This document shows positions 52,157-60,376 of a DNA stretch of 64,000 nt, piece after piece (the stretch's first letter is position 1; each line of letters begins with the position of its first letter). Made by a program: the position numbers and the translations under genes. The stretch covers positions 1 to 64,000 of the forward strand of contig CAUCQW010000011.1 of the NCBI GenBank assembly GCA_958445065.1. The letters run 5' to 3'. Source of the DNA: an uncultured Collinsella sp. GTDB taxonomy: Bacteria > Actinomycetota > Coriobacteriia > Coriobacteriales > Coriobacteriaceae. The notes beneath the pieces are model-generated. The model saw only the letters and a program-made list of their open reading frames with translations. It was not told the DNA's origin and searched no databases.

Positions 52157-54403
52157 TTACGCTTTCTTGGCAGGATCCTTAACGGCAGCTGCCTTGGCCT
52201 TGGAAGCAGCCTTCTTGGCCGTGGTGGACTTGGCCGAAGCCTTGGCGGCGGGCTTGGCAGCCTTCGCCTTAGCCGGAGCCTTCTTAGCAGCTGCGGCCTT
52301 GGGCTTCACCGAGGACATGCGCTTGCGCGTCGCCTTCTTGGGCTCCTCGACCACGGGCGGCTTATAGCTGCTGGGACCGCGGCGCTTAAGCACCACGCCT
52401 GCAAGGCCGGGCACCTTAATCTCGATGGAGTCCATCTGCCCGTTCCAGGGATAGGGCTCGCTCGAGCAGGTGTAGGGCTCCTCACCGGCGTATCCGCTGC
52501 CGCCAAACTCGGGACGGTCGGAATCGAAGATGACCTCCCAGTCACCCTCGCGCGGCACGCCCACGCGGAAGCTCTCGTAGCTCGCCGGGTCAAAGTTGAT
52601 CAGAATCACCAGGTCGTTATCGACGTCCTCGCCCTGGCGCACAAAGCTCACGATGGACTGCTTGGAGTTGTCCGCGTCGATCCAGGTAAAGCCGTCGTCG
52701 GTGTAGCCGCGCTCGTATAGGGCGGGCTCGGCGGTGTACAGATGGTTGAGCGCCTTGATAAACGCCTGATGATGACGGTGAGTCTCGTACTCCTCGGTCA
52801 GGAACCACTGGATGGACTCGTAGTAGCGCCACTCGATAAACTGGCCGATCTCGTTGCCCATAAAGTTGAGCTTTGCACCGGGGTGCGTCATCTGGTAGAA
52901 GGCCAGCGTGCGCAGGCCGGCAAACTGGCGCCACCAGTCGCCCGGCATGCGGCCGATCAGCGAGCACTTGCCGTGCACGACCTCGTCGTGGCTGAGCGGG
53001 CAAATGAAGTTCTCGGTAAAGGCGTACATGATGGAGAACGTGAGCAGGCCGTGGTTGCCGGGACGCCACGGAAAATCGGTCTGCATGTAGTGCAGGGTGT
53101 CGTTCATCCAGCCCATGTCCCACTTGTAGTGGAAGCCTAGGCCGCCGTCCTGCGGCGGATAGGTCACGAGCGGCCACGCGGTGGACTCCTCGGCCATCAT
53201 CATCACGTCGGGGTAGTGCGCCTCCACGGCGCAGTTGACCTGGCGAATGAACGCGCTGGCGTCCAGGTCCTCCTCGGTACCGTACTTGTTGAACTTCTTT
53301 TGGCCGGGATCATCGATGCCAAAGTTGAGGTACAGCATGCTGGACACGCCGTCCATGCGAATGCCATCCACGTGGAAGTTCTCGAGCCAATACAGTACGT
53401 TGGAGACCAAGAAGGAGCGGACCTCGCCGCGGGCGAAGTCAAACTTGTGCGTGCCCCAGTTGGGGTGAATCTCGTGCTCAAACAGCATGTGACCGTTAAA
53501 GGTGGCAAGGCCGTGGGAGTCGGCGCAAAAACCGCCGGGCACCCAGTCCATAATCACGCCGATACCCGCCTCGTGGCACGCATCGATAAAGTGCATGAGC
53601 TGCTGCGGGTTGCCGTAGCGCGATGTGGCGGCATAGTAGCCGGTCGTCTGGTAGCCCCAGGAGCCGTCGAAGGGATGCTCCATGAGCGGCATGACCTCGA
53701 TATGCGTATAGCCCATGTCGCGCACGTAGTCTACGAGCTCAACCGACAGGTCGTCGTAGGTGTAGAACTCGCCGCGCTGCGCGGGGAAGGGATCCATGGG
53801 ACCGGGGTAGTTGCCGTACTCGTCTGGCTCGCCCTGTGGCGCGTCGCCGTGGCGCTTCCACGAGCCAATATGCACCTCGTAGATGTTGAGCGGCTGCGAC
53901 ATGTGGTTGTGGGCGGCGCGGCGCTTGAGCCACGTGGCGTCGTTCCACTTGTAGCCATCAAGGGTCCACAGCACGCTCGCCGTTCCCGGAGGGCACTCGG
54001 CCTTAAAGGCGTACGGATCGGCCTTGTAGAGCTTTTCGCCCTCGTTGGTCTCGATGAGGTATTTATAGAGCTGGCCCTGCTCGGCGCCAGGAATAAAACC
54101 TTCCCAAATAGCGCTCGTATGCATGGGCACCAGCGGGTTGGCTTCCTCGTCCCAGTCGTTAAATTCGCCAATGACATGGACGCTCTTTACGTCGGGCGCC
54201 CAAACGCAAAAGCGCCAGCCACGCGTACGGTTCTGCGTGTCGGGGTGAGCGCCCATCTTTTCCCAGCTGCGCTCCCACGTACCGATGCCAAACAGGTAGA
54301 CATCGTCCTTGGTGAGCTCCGGTGCATGCGGGGCGGCTTTGCGGGTAGCAGGCTTTTTGGTTGCTGGCTTTAGCTTTGTATCGCTCACGTTTGATCCCAT
54401 CAT
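52157..54403 (-). CDS. glgB: 1,4-alpha-glucan branching enzyme with Lys/Ala-rich terminal extensions
   Basis: About 748 residues from ATG 54403. A short basic N-terminal piece (KLKPATKKPATRKAAP) precedes the CBM48 domain and the GH13 barrel: DGIRMDGVSSMLYL (Asp near 349), MMMAEESTAWP (Glu near 403) and LSHDEVVHGK (Asp near 471). Residues ~685-748 form a Lys/Ala/Ser-rich tail like a short version of the GlgA tail, ending AAAVKDPAKKA. The start is uncertain: TTG 54448, ATG 54400 and GTG 54385 are alternatives and none has an excellent ribosome-binding site. First gene of the glycogen operon, transcribed away from the HAD gene. Confidence 0.93.
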   Translation of the reverse strand: MMGSNVSDTKLKPATKKPATRKAAPHAPELTKDDVYLFGIGTWERSWEKMGAHPDTQNRTRGWRFCVWAPDVKSVHVIGEFNDWDEEANPLVPMHTSAIWEGFIPGAEQGQLYKYLIETNEGEKLYKADPYAFKAECPPGTASVLWTLDGYKWNDATWLKRRAAHNHMSQPLNIYEVHIGSWKRHGDAPQGEPDEYGNYPGPMDPFPAQRGEFYTYDDLSVELVDYVRDMGYTHIEVMPLMEHPFDGSWGYQTTGYYAATSRYGNPQQLMHFIDACHEAGIGVIMDWVPGGFCADSHGLATFNGHMLFEHEIHPNWGTHKFDFARGEVRSFLVSNVLYWLENFHVDGIRMDGVSSMLYLNFGIDDPGQKKFNKYGTEEDLDASAFIRQVNCAVEAHYPDVMMMAEESTAWPLVTYPPQDGGLGFHYKWDMGWMNDTLHYMQTDFPWRPGNHGLLTFSIMYAFTENFICPLSHDEVVHGKCSLIGRMPGDWWRQFAGLRTLAFYQMTHPGAKLNFMGNEIGQFIEWRYYESIQWFLTEEYETHRHHQAFIKALNHLYTAEPALYERGYTDDGFTWIDADNSKQSIVSFVRQGEDVDNDLVILINFDPASYESFRVGVPREGDWEVIFDSDRPEFGGSGYAGEEPYTCSSEPYPWNGQMDSIEIKVPGLAGVVLKRRGPSSYKPPVVEEPKKATRKRMSSVKPKAAAAKKAPAKAKAAKPAAKASAKSTTAKKAASKAKAAAVKDPAKKA

Positions 54404-54600
54404 GACGCGGCAGCGTGTTGCCTTGGTGACTAGATGCGAAAGGTCCAAGGCTGCACGAATCGAAGGGACGGCGATAGTTCTATGATTCGTTCCACCTCGC
54501 GTGCTCGGTGGAACTTTCGGCAGAAACTACGATAACACCTGTACGTTAGTTTTATGGACGAAAGTGGATTTGCGGGGGCGTTTAATCGGTAAGCGCCATG

Positions 54601-54630
54601 TTTATACCACTGGCAGAATTGCCGTGGTAA
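54601..54630 (-). promoter_or_regulatory. candidate promoter of the glycogen operon
   Basis: On the minus strand TTACCA (54630-54625) and TATAAA (54606-54601) are separated by 18 bases. The -35 overlaps a TGGTAAAACT site, as expected for repression. Confidence 0.45.
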
Positions 54631-54712
54631 AACTCTTGACAGTTTTACCAATTAGGATTTCAAAACTGTTAGGCTGACGTTTGGTAAAACGTTTTTAGCA
54701 GGTTGTTTACCA
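54625..54712. promoter_or_regulatory. cluster of TGGTAAA(A)C operator-like sites in the glgB / HAD divergent region
   Basis: Four copies of TGGTAAAAC or TGGTAAAC. Sites at 54625-54634 and 54641-54650 are inverted with a 6-base spacer, and those at 54682-54691 and 54703-54712 are also inverted. The third includes AAAACGTTTT (54686-54695), a CG-centred palindrome like LacI-family operators. A separate imperfect repeat TACCACTGGCA/TGCCGTGGTA spans 54605-54629. Confidence 0.55.
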
Positions 54713-54734
54713 TTTGACATCGAAAGGCTCGTTT

Positions 54735-55424
54735 ATGAACCACATCGCTGCTCCAAGTGTTGCTTTTATTTTCGATTGCGACGGAACACTGGTTAATAGC
54801 TCCCCCGTCTGGGGCCATGCGCAGACCGAGTTGTTGCACCGTCACGGCATTGATGTAACGGTCGACGATTTTGCCCAATTTGAACATCTTTCGCTGGAGG
54901 ACGAGTGCCAGGCCTACCACGACGCGTGGGGCATTGGCGCGAATGGCGAGGAGCTGTATCGCGAGCTGGGTGAGATTTTGATTGATGGGTACTCCAAGGT
55001 ACCGCCGCGCGAGGGACTCCTGGCGTTTCTGGAGCAGGCGAAGGCGGCGGGCATTGCCATGTGCGTGGCCACGTCCACGCCGGCCGAACTGGTGCAGTCC
55101 GCCATTGCGGCTGCTGGCCTTGATCGCTATATGGAGTTTATTACCACGACGGGCGAGGCGGGGCGCTCCAAGCGGTTCCCCGATGTGTACGAACTGGCGC
55201 TGCGTCGCCTGGAAGAGCGCGACGGGCATAAGTTCGAGCGCGCTTGGGTATTTGAGGACGCCGTCTTTGGACTTAAGAGTTCTGGTACTGCAGGCTTTAA
55301 GCGCGTGGGCATCTATGATCCGCACGGCCGTATGGAGCGCGATGAGGTGCGTGCCAATTGCGACATCTTTATCGACAGCTATGAGGACCTGGACCTGGCC
55401 CGCGTGCTTTCGTTTGAGGGTTAG
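54735..55424 (+). CDS. HAD-superfamily phosphatase (beta-phosphoglucomutase/phosphoglycolate phosphatase-like)
   Basis: A 229-residue hydrolase. FIFDCDGTLVNSSPVWG gives the DxDGT nucleophile motif near residue 13; a helical cap follows; ATSTPAEL is motif II, KRFPDVYELAL motif III (Lys), and FEDAVFGLKSS motif IV. The substrate is not determined; its divergent position to the glycogen operon with shared operator-like sites suggests a sugar phosphate. ATG 54735 follows GAAAGG. Confidence 0.85.
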   Translation: MNHIAAPSVAFIFDCDGTLVNSSPVWGHAQTELLHRHGIDVTVDDFAQFEHLSLEDECQAYHDAWGIGANGEELYRELGEILIDGYSKVPPREGLLAFLEQAKAAGIAMCVATSTPAELVQSAIAAAGLDRYMEFITTTGEAGRSKRFPDVYELALRRLEERDGHKFERAWVFEDAVFGLKSSGTAGFKRVGIYDPHGRMERDEVRANCDIFIDSYEDLDLARVLSFEG

Positions 55425-55433
55425 GCGAGAGCC

Positions 55434-56075
55434 GTGGCTTGCAAAGTATTAGTGGTTTGCGGCTCGCCTGTGGTGTTGAGCCCCGAGTTGCTGTGCCACC
55501 TGGCAGGGGAGTGCGACCACATCGTAGCCGTAGACCGCGGCCTGGACGCCCTGTTGGGCGCTGGCCTGAGCTGCGACGTCTACGTGGGCGATGCCGACAC
55601 CGTAAGCGATGAGGGACGCGCTCTGGTCGATGCCGCTGTCGATTTTGAAGTAGAACGCCACAACCCCTATAAGGACTATACCGATCTAGCACTAGCGCTA
55701 GACACCATCCGCCGCCGCTGGCCGGGTGCCGAGGTGGTTGCGACCTGCGCCACTGGCGGTCGTCCCGACATGGCTCTGTCTGTGTTAGGGCTACTGGCAG
55801 GTTATGTGGACGCCCCCGTCTGGATCGAAGAAGACGATGTGACGGCCAGAATCCTGCATCAGGACGAGACCTGGACTATCGAGGGCGCCGAAGGCAAAAC
55901 CTTCTCCATCGTCGCCATAGCCCCCCACACAGAGATAAGCGAACACGGCCTAGAGTGGGAGCTAGACCACAGCTCCCTAGGCCTGTTGGCCGACACAGGC
56001 ATCTCTAATGTCGTAAGGAAAACGGCCAAGATCCAAGTCCACCAAGGAACGGCGATCGCCTATCTTTACAAGTAA
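55434..56075 (+). CDS. thiamine pyrophosphokinase
   Basis: A 213-residue TPK, transferring pyrophosphate from ATP to thiamine. VAVDRGLDALLGAGL and VYVGDADTVSDEG (metal-binding acidic residues), YKDYTDLALALD and the C-terminal domain ending in SNVVRKTAKIQVHQGTAIAYL are typical. GTG 55434 follows AGGCGAGA and comes 9 bases after the HAD gene, so the two are likely cotranscribed. Confidence 0.88.
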   Translation: MACKVLVVCGSPVVLSPELLCHLAGECDHIVAVDRGLDALLGAGLSCDVYVGDADTVSDEGRALVDAAVDFEVERHNPYKDYTDLALALDTIRRRWPGAEVVATCATGGRPDMALSVLGLLAGYVDAPVWIEEDDVTARILHQDETWTIEGAEGKTFSIVAIAPHTEISEHGLEWELDHSSLGLLADTGISNVVRKTAKIQVHQGTAIAYLYK

Positions 56076-56090
56076 GGTGCCGCCGCGTGA

Positions 56091-56172
56091 GGGTTTTATC
56101 GGGACGGTGGGTTAATTGACTGATTTTGCCGAAGTCAAAATCAGTCAATTCAGCCCCGTCCCAGGAAAACCC
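56091..56172. repeat. interrupted long inverted repeat after the thiamine pyrophosphokinase gene
   Basis: Inner perfect 15-base pairing (AATTGACTGATTTTG and its complement, loop CCGAAGT) and outer pairing of GGGTTTT...GGGACGG with CCGTCCC...AAAACCC, interrupted by a few unpaired bases. It sits between the TPK gene and the tRNA-Ala promoter, without a T run. Confidence 0.75.
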
Positions 56173-56204
56173 GTAAGGCAGGGTAACTACCCCAAAAAAA
56201 GTCC

Positions 56205-56233
56205 TTGCATCCCCGAAGATCTTCCCCTATAGT
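56205..56233 (+). promoter_or_regulatory. promoter of tRNA-Ala
   Basis: TTGCAT (56205-56210) and TATAGT (56228-56233) with a 17-base spacer, 13 bases before the tRNA. Confidence 0.75.
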
Positions 56234-56246
56234 ACTACCTCGTCAC

Positions 56247-56322
56247 GGGGGCGTAGCTCAGCTGGGAGAGCGCTTGACTGGCAGTCAAGAGGTCAGGGGT
56301 TCGATCCCCCTCGTCTCCACCA
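56247..56322 (+). tRNA. tRNA-Ala (GGC)
   Basis: Cloverleaf with acceptor GGGGGCG / CGTCTCC (two G-U pairs), D arm GCTCAGCTGGGAGAGC, anticodon arm TTGAC-TGGCA-GTCAA with anticodon GGC, T arm GGGTTCGATCCC and encoded CCA. Reads GCC/GCT. Confidence 0.95.
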
Positions 56323-56332
56323 TCGTGAATGC

Positions 56333-56361
56333 AAGGCCACTCAATCGAGTGGCCTTTTTTC
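56333..56361 (+). terminator. intrinsic terminator of tRNA-Ala
   Basis: AGGCCACTC / GAGTGGCCT with loop AATC, followed by TTTTTT, 12 bases after the tRNA end. Confidence 0.9.
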
Positions 56362-56443
56362 ATTTGCATACGATATTAAGTGGCCTGAACTGCGTTTTTG
56401 CAAAATATGCAAATTGCTTTCCTGTTCAAGTTCGCCGTCAGTA

Positions 56444-56472
56444 GTAGTTGTCGCAAAATTTGCGACAACTAC
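56444..56472. repeat. perfect 29-base palindrome
   Basis: GTAGTTGTCGCAAA and TTTGCGACAACTAC flank a single A. It lies between the tRNA-Ala terminator and the rest of the capsule leader, where a dimeric regulator could bind. Confidence 0.75.
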
Positions 56473-56960
56473 ACCCCAAAAAGTTGCGCAATTACCTTCC
56501 CGGTTTTGTACAAAGTTTGTTAGCCAAACTTAATAGTTTGAGCAATTCACGCCGCCAGCAATACAACTCAGGCTGTGCTCACCAACCCACACACCCCCAT
56601 AAACCTGCGGCAATGTATGCTAGACGGCTCGATATCCCCCATAACCACGGCAAATAAACAATATGTTGCTCAACACGCACCAAAACGTATGGGCCACCTG
56701 CTGTGCTAGAATTACTAACGTTACATGGGTTCAACTGTGTTCTCGGCTCCAGCAAGCCGCTAAGCGCAGGGTCGATCAGCATCCGGCCGTAACGGCGGTG
56801 CCAGAAAAACCACGAGCTCCAATAGCGTCGTCATGCGTATCGCATCGAATGACTTTGCTCTTGTCTATGTGCAAGCTGTTCTTTCGAATCGATATCTCAT
56901 GATAGAGCGCAGCAGTCCTTCAGCTGTTTGCGTGCGGTTCAGTTTTGTTCCCGCTTGACT

Positions 56961-56996
56961 GGGCCGCACGCAGCCAGCTGGGGACGCGGTCTTTTT
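56961..56996 (+). terminator. possible leader terminator before the NusG paralogue
   Basis: GGCCGC and GCGGTC pair around an internal CCAGCTGG, followed by TTTTT. The stem is interrupted, so this is tentative. Confidence 0.35.
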
Positions 56997-57178
56997 GCGA
57001 TACACGTCCGCGTCTCTAGCCACTGCACTCATACATACCGTTCACGGTGGGGCAGAGCCACGTGCTTGTCTAACTGGGCTCAGGGTTTGAATATGGAGCG
57101 CCTTCGCGCACAAGCGCCCTGGCGAAGCCATGTCCAAACCCCGTGAGCCATACGTAAGACAGCAAGGGGGTGGTGCTC

Positions 57179-57724
57179 GTGTGGTATGTGATTCAGGTTA
57201 TTAACGGTCGCGAAGACGTAATGCGCGAGCGCATTGAGCGTGTGGTGCCGGTTGGCGCCATGCAGGAGCTCTTTTACCCCCAATATCAAACCGAGATTAA
57301 AGTACACGGCGAATGGGTCAATACGACCAAGCCGCTTTTTCCCGGTTACCTTATCTGCGATACGGCTGAACCCCGCACCGTGCAACAGTCTCTGCTGCGC
57401 ATGGACGACTTTGCCCGGGTGCTTTCCCAGGATGGTCAGTTTGTGCCGCTGGCAAAAGAAGAGGCCCAGCTTATTGGCAGCTTTACGCATAGGGGAGACC
57501 GCGTTGTGCCCATGAGTGAGGCCTTAAAAGACGGCGACCGGGTCGTAGTGACGGCAGGTCCGCTGCTGGGCCACGAAGGCCTTATCAAAACCATTAACAG
57601 ACGCAAGAGCACTGCTTATTTGGAGCTCGACCTGTGCGGCCGACGCGTAACTACGCGCGTTGGCCTTGCCGTGCTTTCGGCCGAGCAGCGCGCAATACGA
57701 AACCTTAAAAAGGCGATCGCCTAG
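57179..57724 (+). CDS. NusG-family antitermination protein (LoaP/UpxY-like paralogue)
   Basis: A 181-residue NusG paralogue: N-terminal NGN domain (WYVIQVINGRED at the start, FYPQYQTEIK, LFPGYLICD) and C-terminal KOW (LKDGDRVVVTAGPLLGHEG). Specialised NusG proteins of this kind (RfaH, UpxY, LoaP) let polymerase read through long polysaccharide operons. It is the first gene before the capsule genes, after a long leader, which supports that role. GTG 57179 is chosen because AAGGGGG (57164-57170) is 8 bases away and NusG proteins begin close to WYV; GTG 57170 is the longer option. Confidence 0.88.
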   Translation: MWYVIQVINGREDVMRERIERVVPVGAMQELFYPQYQTEIKVHGEWVNTTKPLFPGYLICDTAEPRTVQQSLLRMDDFARVLSQDGQFVPLAKEEAQLIGSFTHRGDRVVPMSEALKDGDRVVVTAGPLLGHEGLIKTINRRKSTAYLELDLCGRRVTTRVGLAVLSAEQRAIRNLKKAIA

Positions 57725-57790
57725 CTGCAGGGGACTTTTTAACGGGACAGGGAGGATCCTCGGGTCGGGGACGTAGGTTTGAAGGAAATA

Positions 57791-58540
57791 GTGTCAGACA
57801 AAACTGAATATTCAGAAGGAGCGCCGGTAGGGGCCTCGCTTGTTGCCCAGGCAATGGACCGGCACAACGGCGCCGGGCGCTACAGGGCCATGCAATCAAT
57901 TAAAGATTGGGACCGCACGCGCCTGGCCTACCGCACCGTCAAGCGCGCCTTTGACATCGTGTTCAGTGGCTGCGTGCTGGCCGTCATTGCCTTACCCAGC
58001 CTTGTGCTCGCCGCGGCCATCCGCTTGGAGAGCGAGGGCAACCCGTTCTACAGCCAGATCCGCGTGGGACAGACCCGCCCTGACGGCAGCCTGTCCACGT
58101 TTCGCATGTGGAAGTTCCGTTCAATGTACAGGGACGCCGACGAGCGCCTCTCCGAGCTCAAGGAGCACAACGAGATCGCCGGCGCCATGTTCAAGATGAG
58201 GGAGGACCCCCGCGTCACCAAGATCGGCAGGTTCATCCGCAAGCACTCCATTGACGAGTTCCCGCAGTTTATTAACGTGTTCCTGGGCCAGATGTCCGTC
58301 GTGGGCCCGCGACCGCCGCTGCCCAACGAGGTCGCGGAGTACACAGAATTCGATCTGCAGCGCCTGGCCGTGAAGCCCGGGATCACCGGCTGGTGGCAGG
58401 TGACGGACCGCAACGACACCGGCTTCGACGGCATGGTCCGCCGAGACCTGGAGTACATCGCCAACCGGGGCATCTTCACCGACCTCAAGATTGTGATCCT
58501 CACGGTTATTGAGGTCATCACCGGTAAGGGTGCGTGCTAA
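57791..58540 (+). CDS. initiating sugar-phosphate transferase (WbaP/WcaJ-type catalytic domain)
   Basis: A 249-residue polyprenyl-phosphate glycosyl-1-phosphate transferase of the short form: one hydrophobic segment (KRAFDIVFSGCVLAVIALPS, near 50-70) and the cytoplasmic catalytic domain with MWKFRSMYRDAD, DEFPQFINVFLGQMSVVGPRP and PGITGWWQV. It puts the first sugar on undecaprenyl phosphate. GTG 57791 follows GAAGGA; TTG 57779 is the longer alternative. Confidence 0.9.
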   Translation: MSDKTEYSEGAPVGASLVAQAMDRHNGAGRYRAMQSIKDWDRTRLAYRTVKRAFDIVFSGCVLAVIALPSLVLAAAIRLESEGNPFYSQIRVGQTRPDGSLSTFRMWKFRSMYRDADERLSELKEHNEIAGAMFKMREDPRVTKIGRFIRKHSIDEFPQFINVFLGQMSVVGPRPPLPNEVAEYTEFDLQRLAVKPGITGWWQVTDRNDTGFDGMVRRDLEYIANRGIFTDLKIVILTVIEVITGKGAC

Positions 58541-59316
58541 TGCTCGAGGATTATTCGAAATACTCTGAGTTGAATCGCGTTCCCGTGATCGATGTTCCGA
58601 TCACGGGAACAAACATGGCAGATTGCATCAATTTTCTAGCTGAACATATCGATGAACTCCATGGCGAGTACATTTGCGTCTCAAATGCCCATACGTCTGT
58701 TTTGGCTCATGATGACCCCTCCTATTGGGATTGCCAGGCGGAATCAGTCATGTCCGTTCCCGACGGCAAGCCCTTATCAGTTGTAGGCCGTAAGTCATTT
58801 GAATCGATGGACCGCGTTACCGGTCCGGACTTGATGCGCGAGATTTTTGAGATTTCCAGTCAATACGGGTGGAGTCACTATTTCTACGGAAATGAACAGA
58901 AGAATCTTGACGCCCTCAGAGAATCGCTCAACAGGGATTTCCCCGGTTTAAAAATTGTGGGAATGGAACCGTCCGTTTTCCGTCCTTTGTCCGACAACGA
59001 AAAGTATGAGCTTTCTAATCGCATCGCCAACTCAGGAGCTAACTTCGCATGGATTGCTCTTGGCGCGCCCCGTCAAGAAGTTCTTATGCACGAGCTCAAG
59101 GGAGGGCCACAGCCGTTGATGATCGGTGTTGGCGGAGCGTTCAATGTCCTCGCCGGCGTGGTGCCAGAGGCGCCGATATGGATGCAAAACCTGAGTCTCG
59201 AGTGGCTATACAGACTAATTCAAGAGCCAAAACGGCTTTTCAAACGATACCTCGTAACCAATACGAAATTCCTCTTTTACCAGTTTACAAAAGCCAAACG
59301 TAAGGAAGGCAAATAG
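58540..59316 (+). CDS. WecG/TagA/CpsF-family glycosyltransferase
   Basis: A 258-residue GT26 enzyme that probably adds the second sugar (often ManNAc or ManNAcA) to the lipid carrier. CVSNAHTSVLAHDDPSYW, VPDGKPLSVVGR, RVTGPDLMREIF, FYGNEQKNL and GAPRQEVLM are family marks. ATG 58540 shares one base with the preceding stop. The gene is visibly richer in A/T and in T/A-ending codons than the flanking transferase and capE genes. Confidence 0.88.
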   Translation: MLEDYSKYSELNRVPVIDVPITGTNMADCINFLAEHIDELHGEYICVSNAHTSVLAHDDPSYWDCQAESVMSVPDGKPLSVVGRKSFESMDRVTGPDLMREIFEISSQYGWSHYFYGNEQKNLDALRESLNRDFPGLKIVGMEPSVFRPLSDNEKYELSNRIANSGANFAWIALGAPRQEVLMHELKGGPQPLMIGVGGAFNVLAGVVPEAPIWMQNLSLEWLYRLIQEPKRLFKRYLVTNTKFLFYQFTKAKRKEGK

Positions 59317-60375
59317 ATGAACGATTCGACCACCTTTAAAGACAAGACCCTGATGATCACGGGCGGCACCGGCTCGTTCGGCAACACTGTGCTCAAGCAC
59401 TTCATGCACACAGACCTGGCCGAGATCCGCATCTTCTCGCGCGACGAGAAGAAGCAGGACGACATGCGCCACCGCCTGCAGGAGAAGTCCCCTGAGCTCG
59501 CCTCCAAGGTGCGCTTCTTCATCGGCGACGTCCGCAACGCCCAGAGCGTGCGCGACGCCATGCACGGGGTCGACTACATCTTCCACGCCGCCGCCCTCAA
59601 GCAGGTGCCCTCCTGCGAGTTTTTCCCCATGGAGGCCGTGCGCACCAACGTCGTCGGCACGGACAACGTTTTGCACGCCGCCATCGACGAGGGCGTGGAC
59701 CGCGTCGTGTGCCTGTCCACCGACAAGGCGGCCTACCCCATCAACGCCATGGGCAAGTCCAAGGCCATGATGGAGTCCATCATCTACGCCAACGCCCGAA
59801 ACGGCGCCGGCCGCACCACCATATGCTGCACCCGCTACGGCAACGTCATGTGCTCGCGCGGCAGCGTCATCCCGCTGTTCATCGACCGCATTCGCAAGGG
59901 CGAGCCGCTGACGGTCACCGACCCGAACATGACCCGCTTCCTGATGAACCTGGACGAGGCAGTCGACCTCGTGCAGTTCGCCTTCGAGCACGCCAACCCC
60001 GGCGACCTGTTCATCCAGAAGGCGCCTGCCTCCACCATCGGCGACCTCGCCGAGGCGGTCCAGGAGGTCTTCGGCCGCGTGGGCACCCAGGTGATCGGCA
60101 CCCGCCACGGCGAGAAGCTCTTCGAGACCCTCATGACCCGCGAGGAGCGCCTACGCGCCGAGGACATGGGCGGCTACTACCGCGTGGCATGCGACTCGCG
60201 CGACCTGAACTACGACAAGTTCGTCGTGGACGGCGAGGTGGAGACCCAGGCCGACGAGTCCTACACCTCCCACAACACCGAGAGGCTCGACGTGGAGGGC
60301 ACCATCGCCAAGATCAAGACCGCCGAGTACGTGCAGCTTGCCCTGGAGGGCCGCGAGCACGAGGCGGTGCAGTAG
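59317..60375 (+). CDS. capE: UDP-N-acetylglucosamine 4,6-dehydratase/5-epimerase (CapE)
   Basis: A 352-residue extended SDR enzyme. ITGGTGSFGNTVLKHF binds NAD(P); SRDEKKQDDMR and CLSTDKAAYPINAMGKSK follow. The usual catalytic Tyr of Y-x-x-x-K is Met here (MGKSK), as known for S. aureus CapE. First committed step to UDP-N-acetyl-L-fucosamine. FlaA1/PseB-type dehydratases are relatives, but the capF and capG neighbours decide. ATG follows directly after the previous stop with AAGGAAGG upstream. Confidence 0.9.
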   Translation: MNDSTTFKDKTLMITGGTGSFGNTVLKHFMHTDLAEIRIFSRDEKKQDDMRHRLQEKSPELASKVRFFIGDVRNAQSVRDAMHGVDYIFHAAALKQVPSCEFFPMEAVRTNVVGTDNVLHAAIDEGVDRVVCLSTDKAAYPINAMGKSKAMMESIIYANARNGAGRTTICCTRYGNVMCSRGSVIPLFIDRIRKGEPLTVTDPNMTRFLMNLDEAVDLVQFAFEHANPGDLFIQKAPASTIGDLAEAVQEVFGRVGTQVIGTRHGEKLFETLMTREERLRAEDMGGYYRVACDSRDLNYDKFVVDGEVETQADESYTSHNTERLDVEGTIAKIKTAEYVQLALEGREHEAVQ

Positions 60376-60376
60376 G

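Larger units (their letters stand above)
56362..57178 (+). other. long leader of the capsule locus, no gene seen
   Basis: About 800 bases without a credible reading frame, AT-rich on the left. It contains TTTGCAAAATATGCAAA, a perfect 29-base palindrome at 56444-56472, a small repeat AAGTTTG/CAAACTT, an extended -10 (TGCTAGAAT at 56704-56712) and a terminator-like hairpin near 56961-56996. The size and position before a NusG paralogue fit a leader RNA used for processive antitermination; no ops/JUMPstart element was recognised. Confidence 0.55.

Noticed and set aside
54714..54734. Seven-codon longer start for the HAD phosphatase
   Set aside because: GAAAGG at 54722-54727 lies inside that extension and is correctly spaced for ATG 54735.
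56928..57146. 72-codon frame in the capsule leader
   Set aside because: No ribosome-binding site, no recognisable motif and a composition unlike genes here; better explained as untranslated leader.
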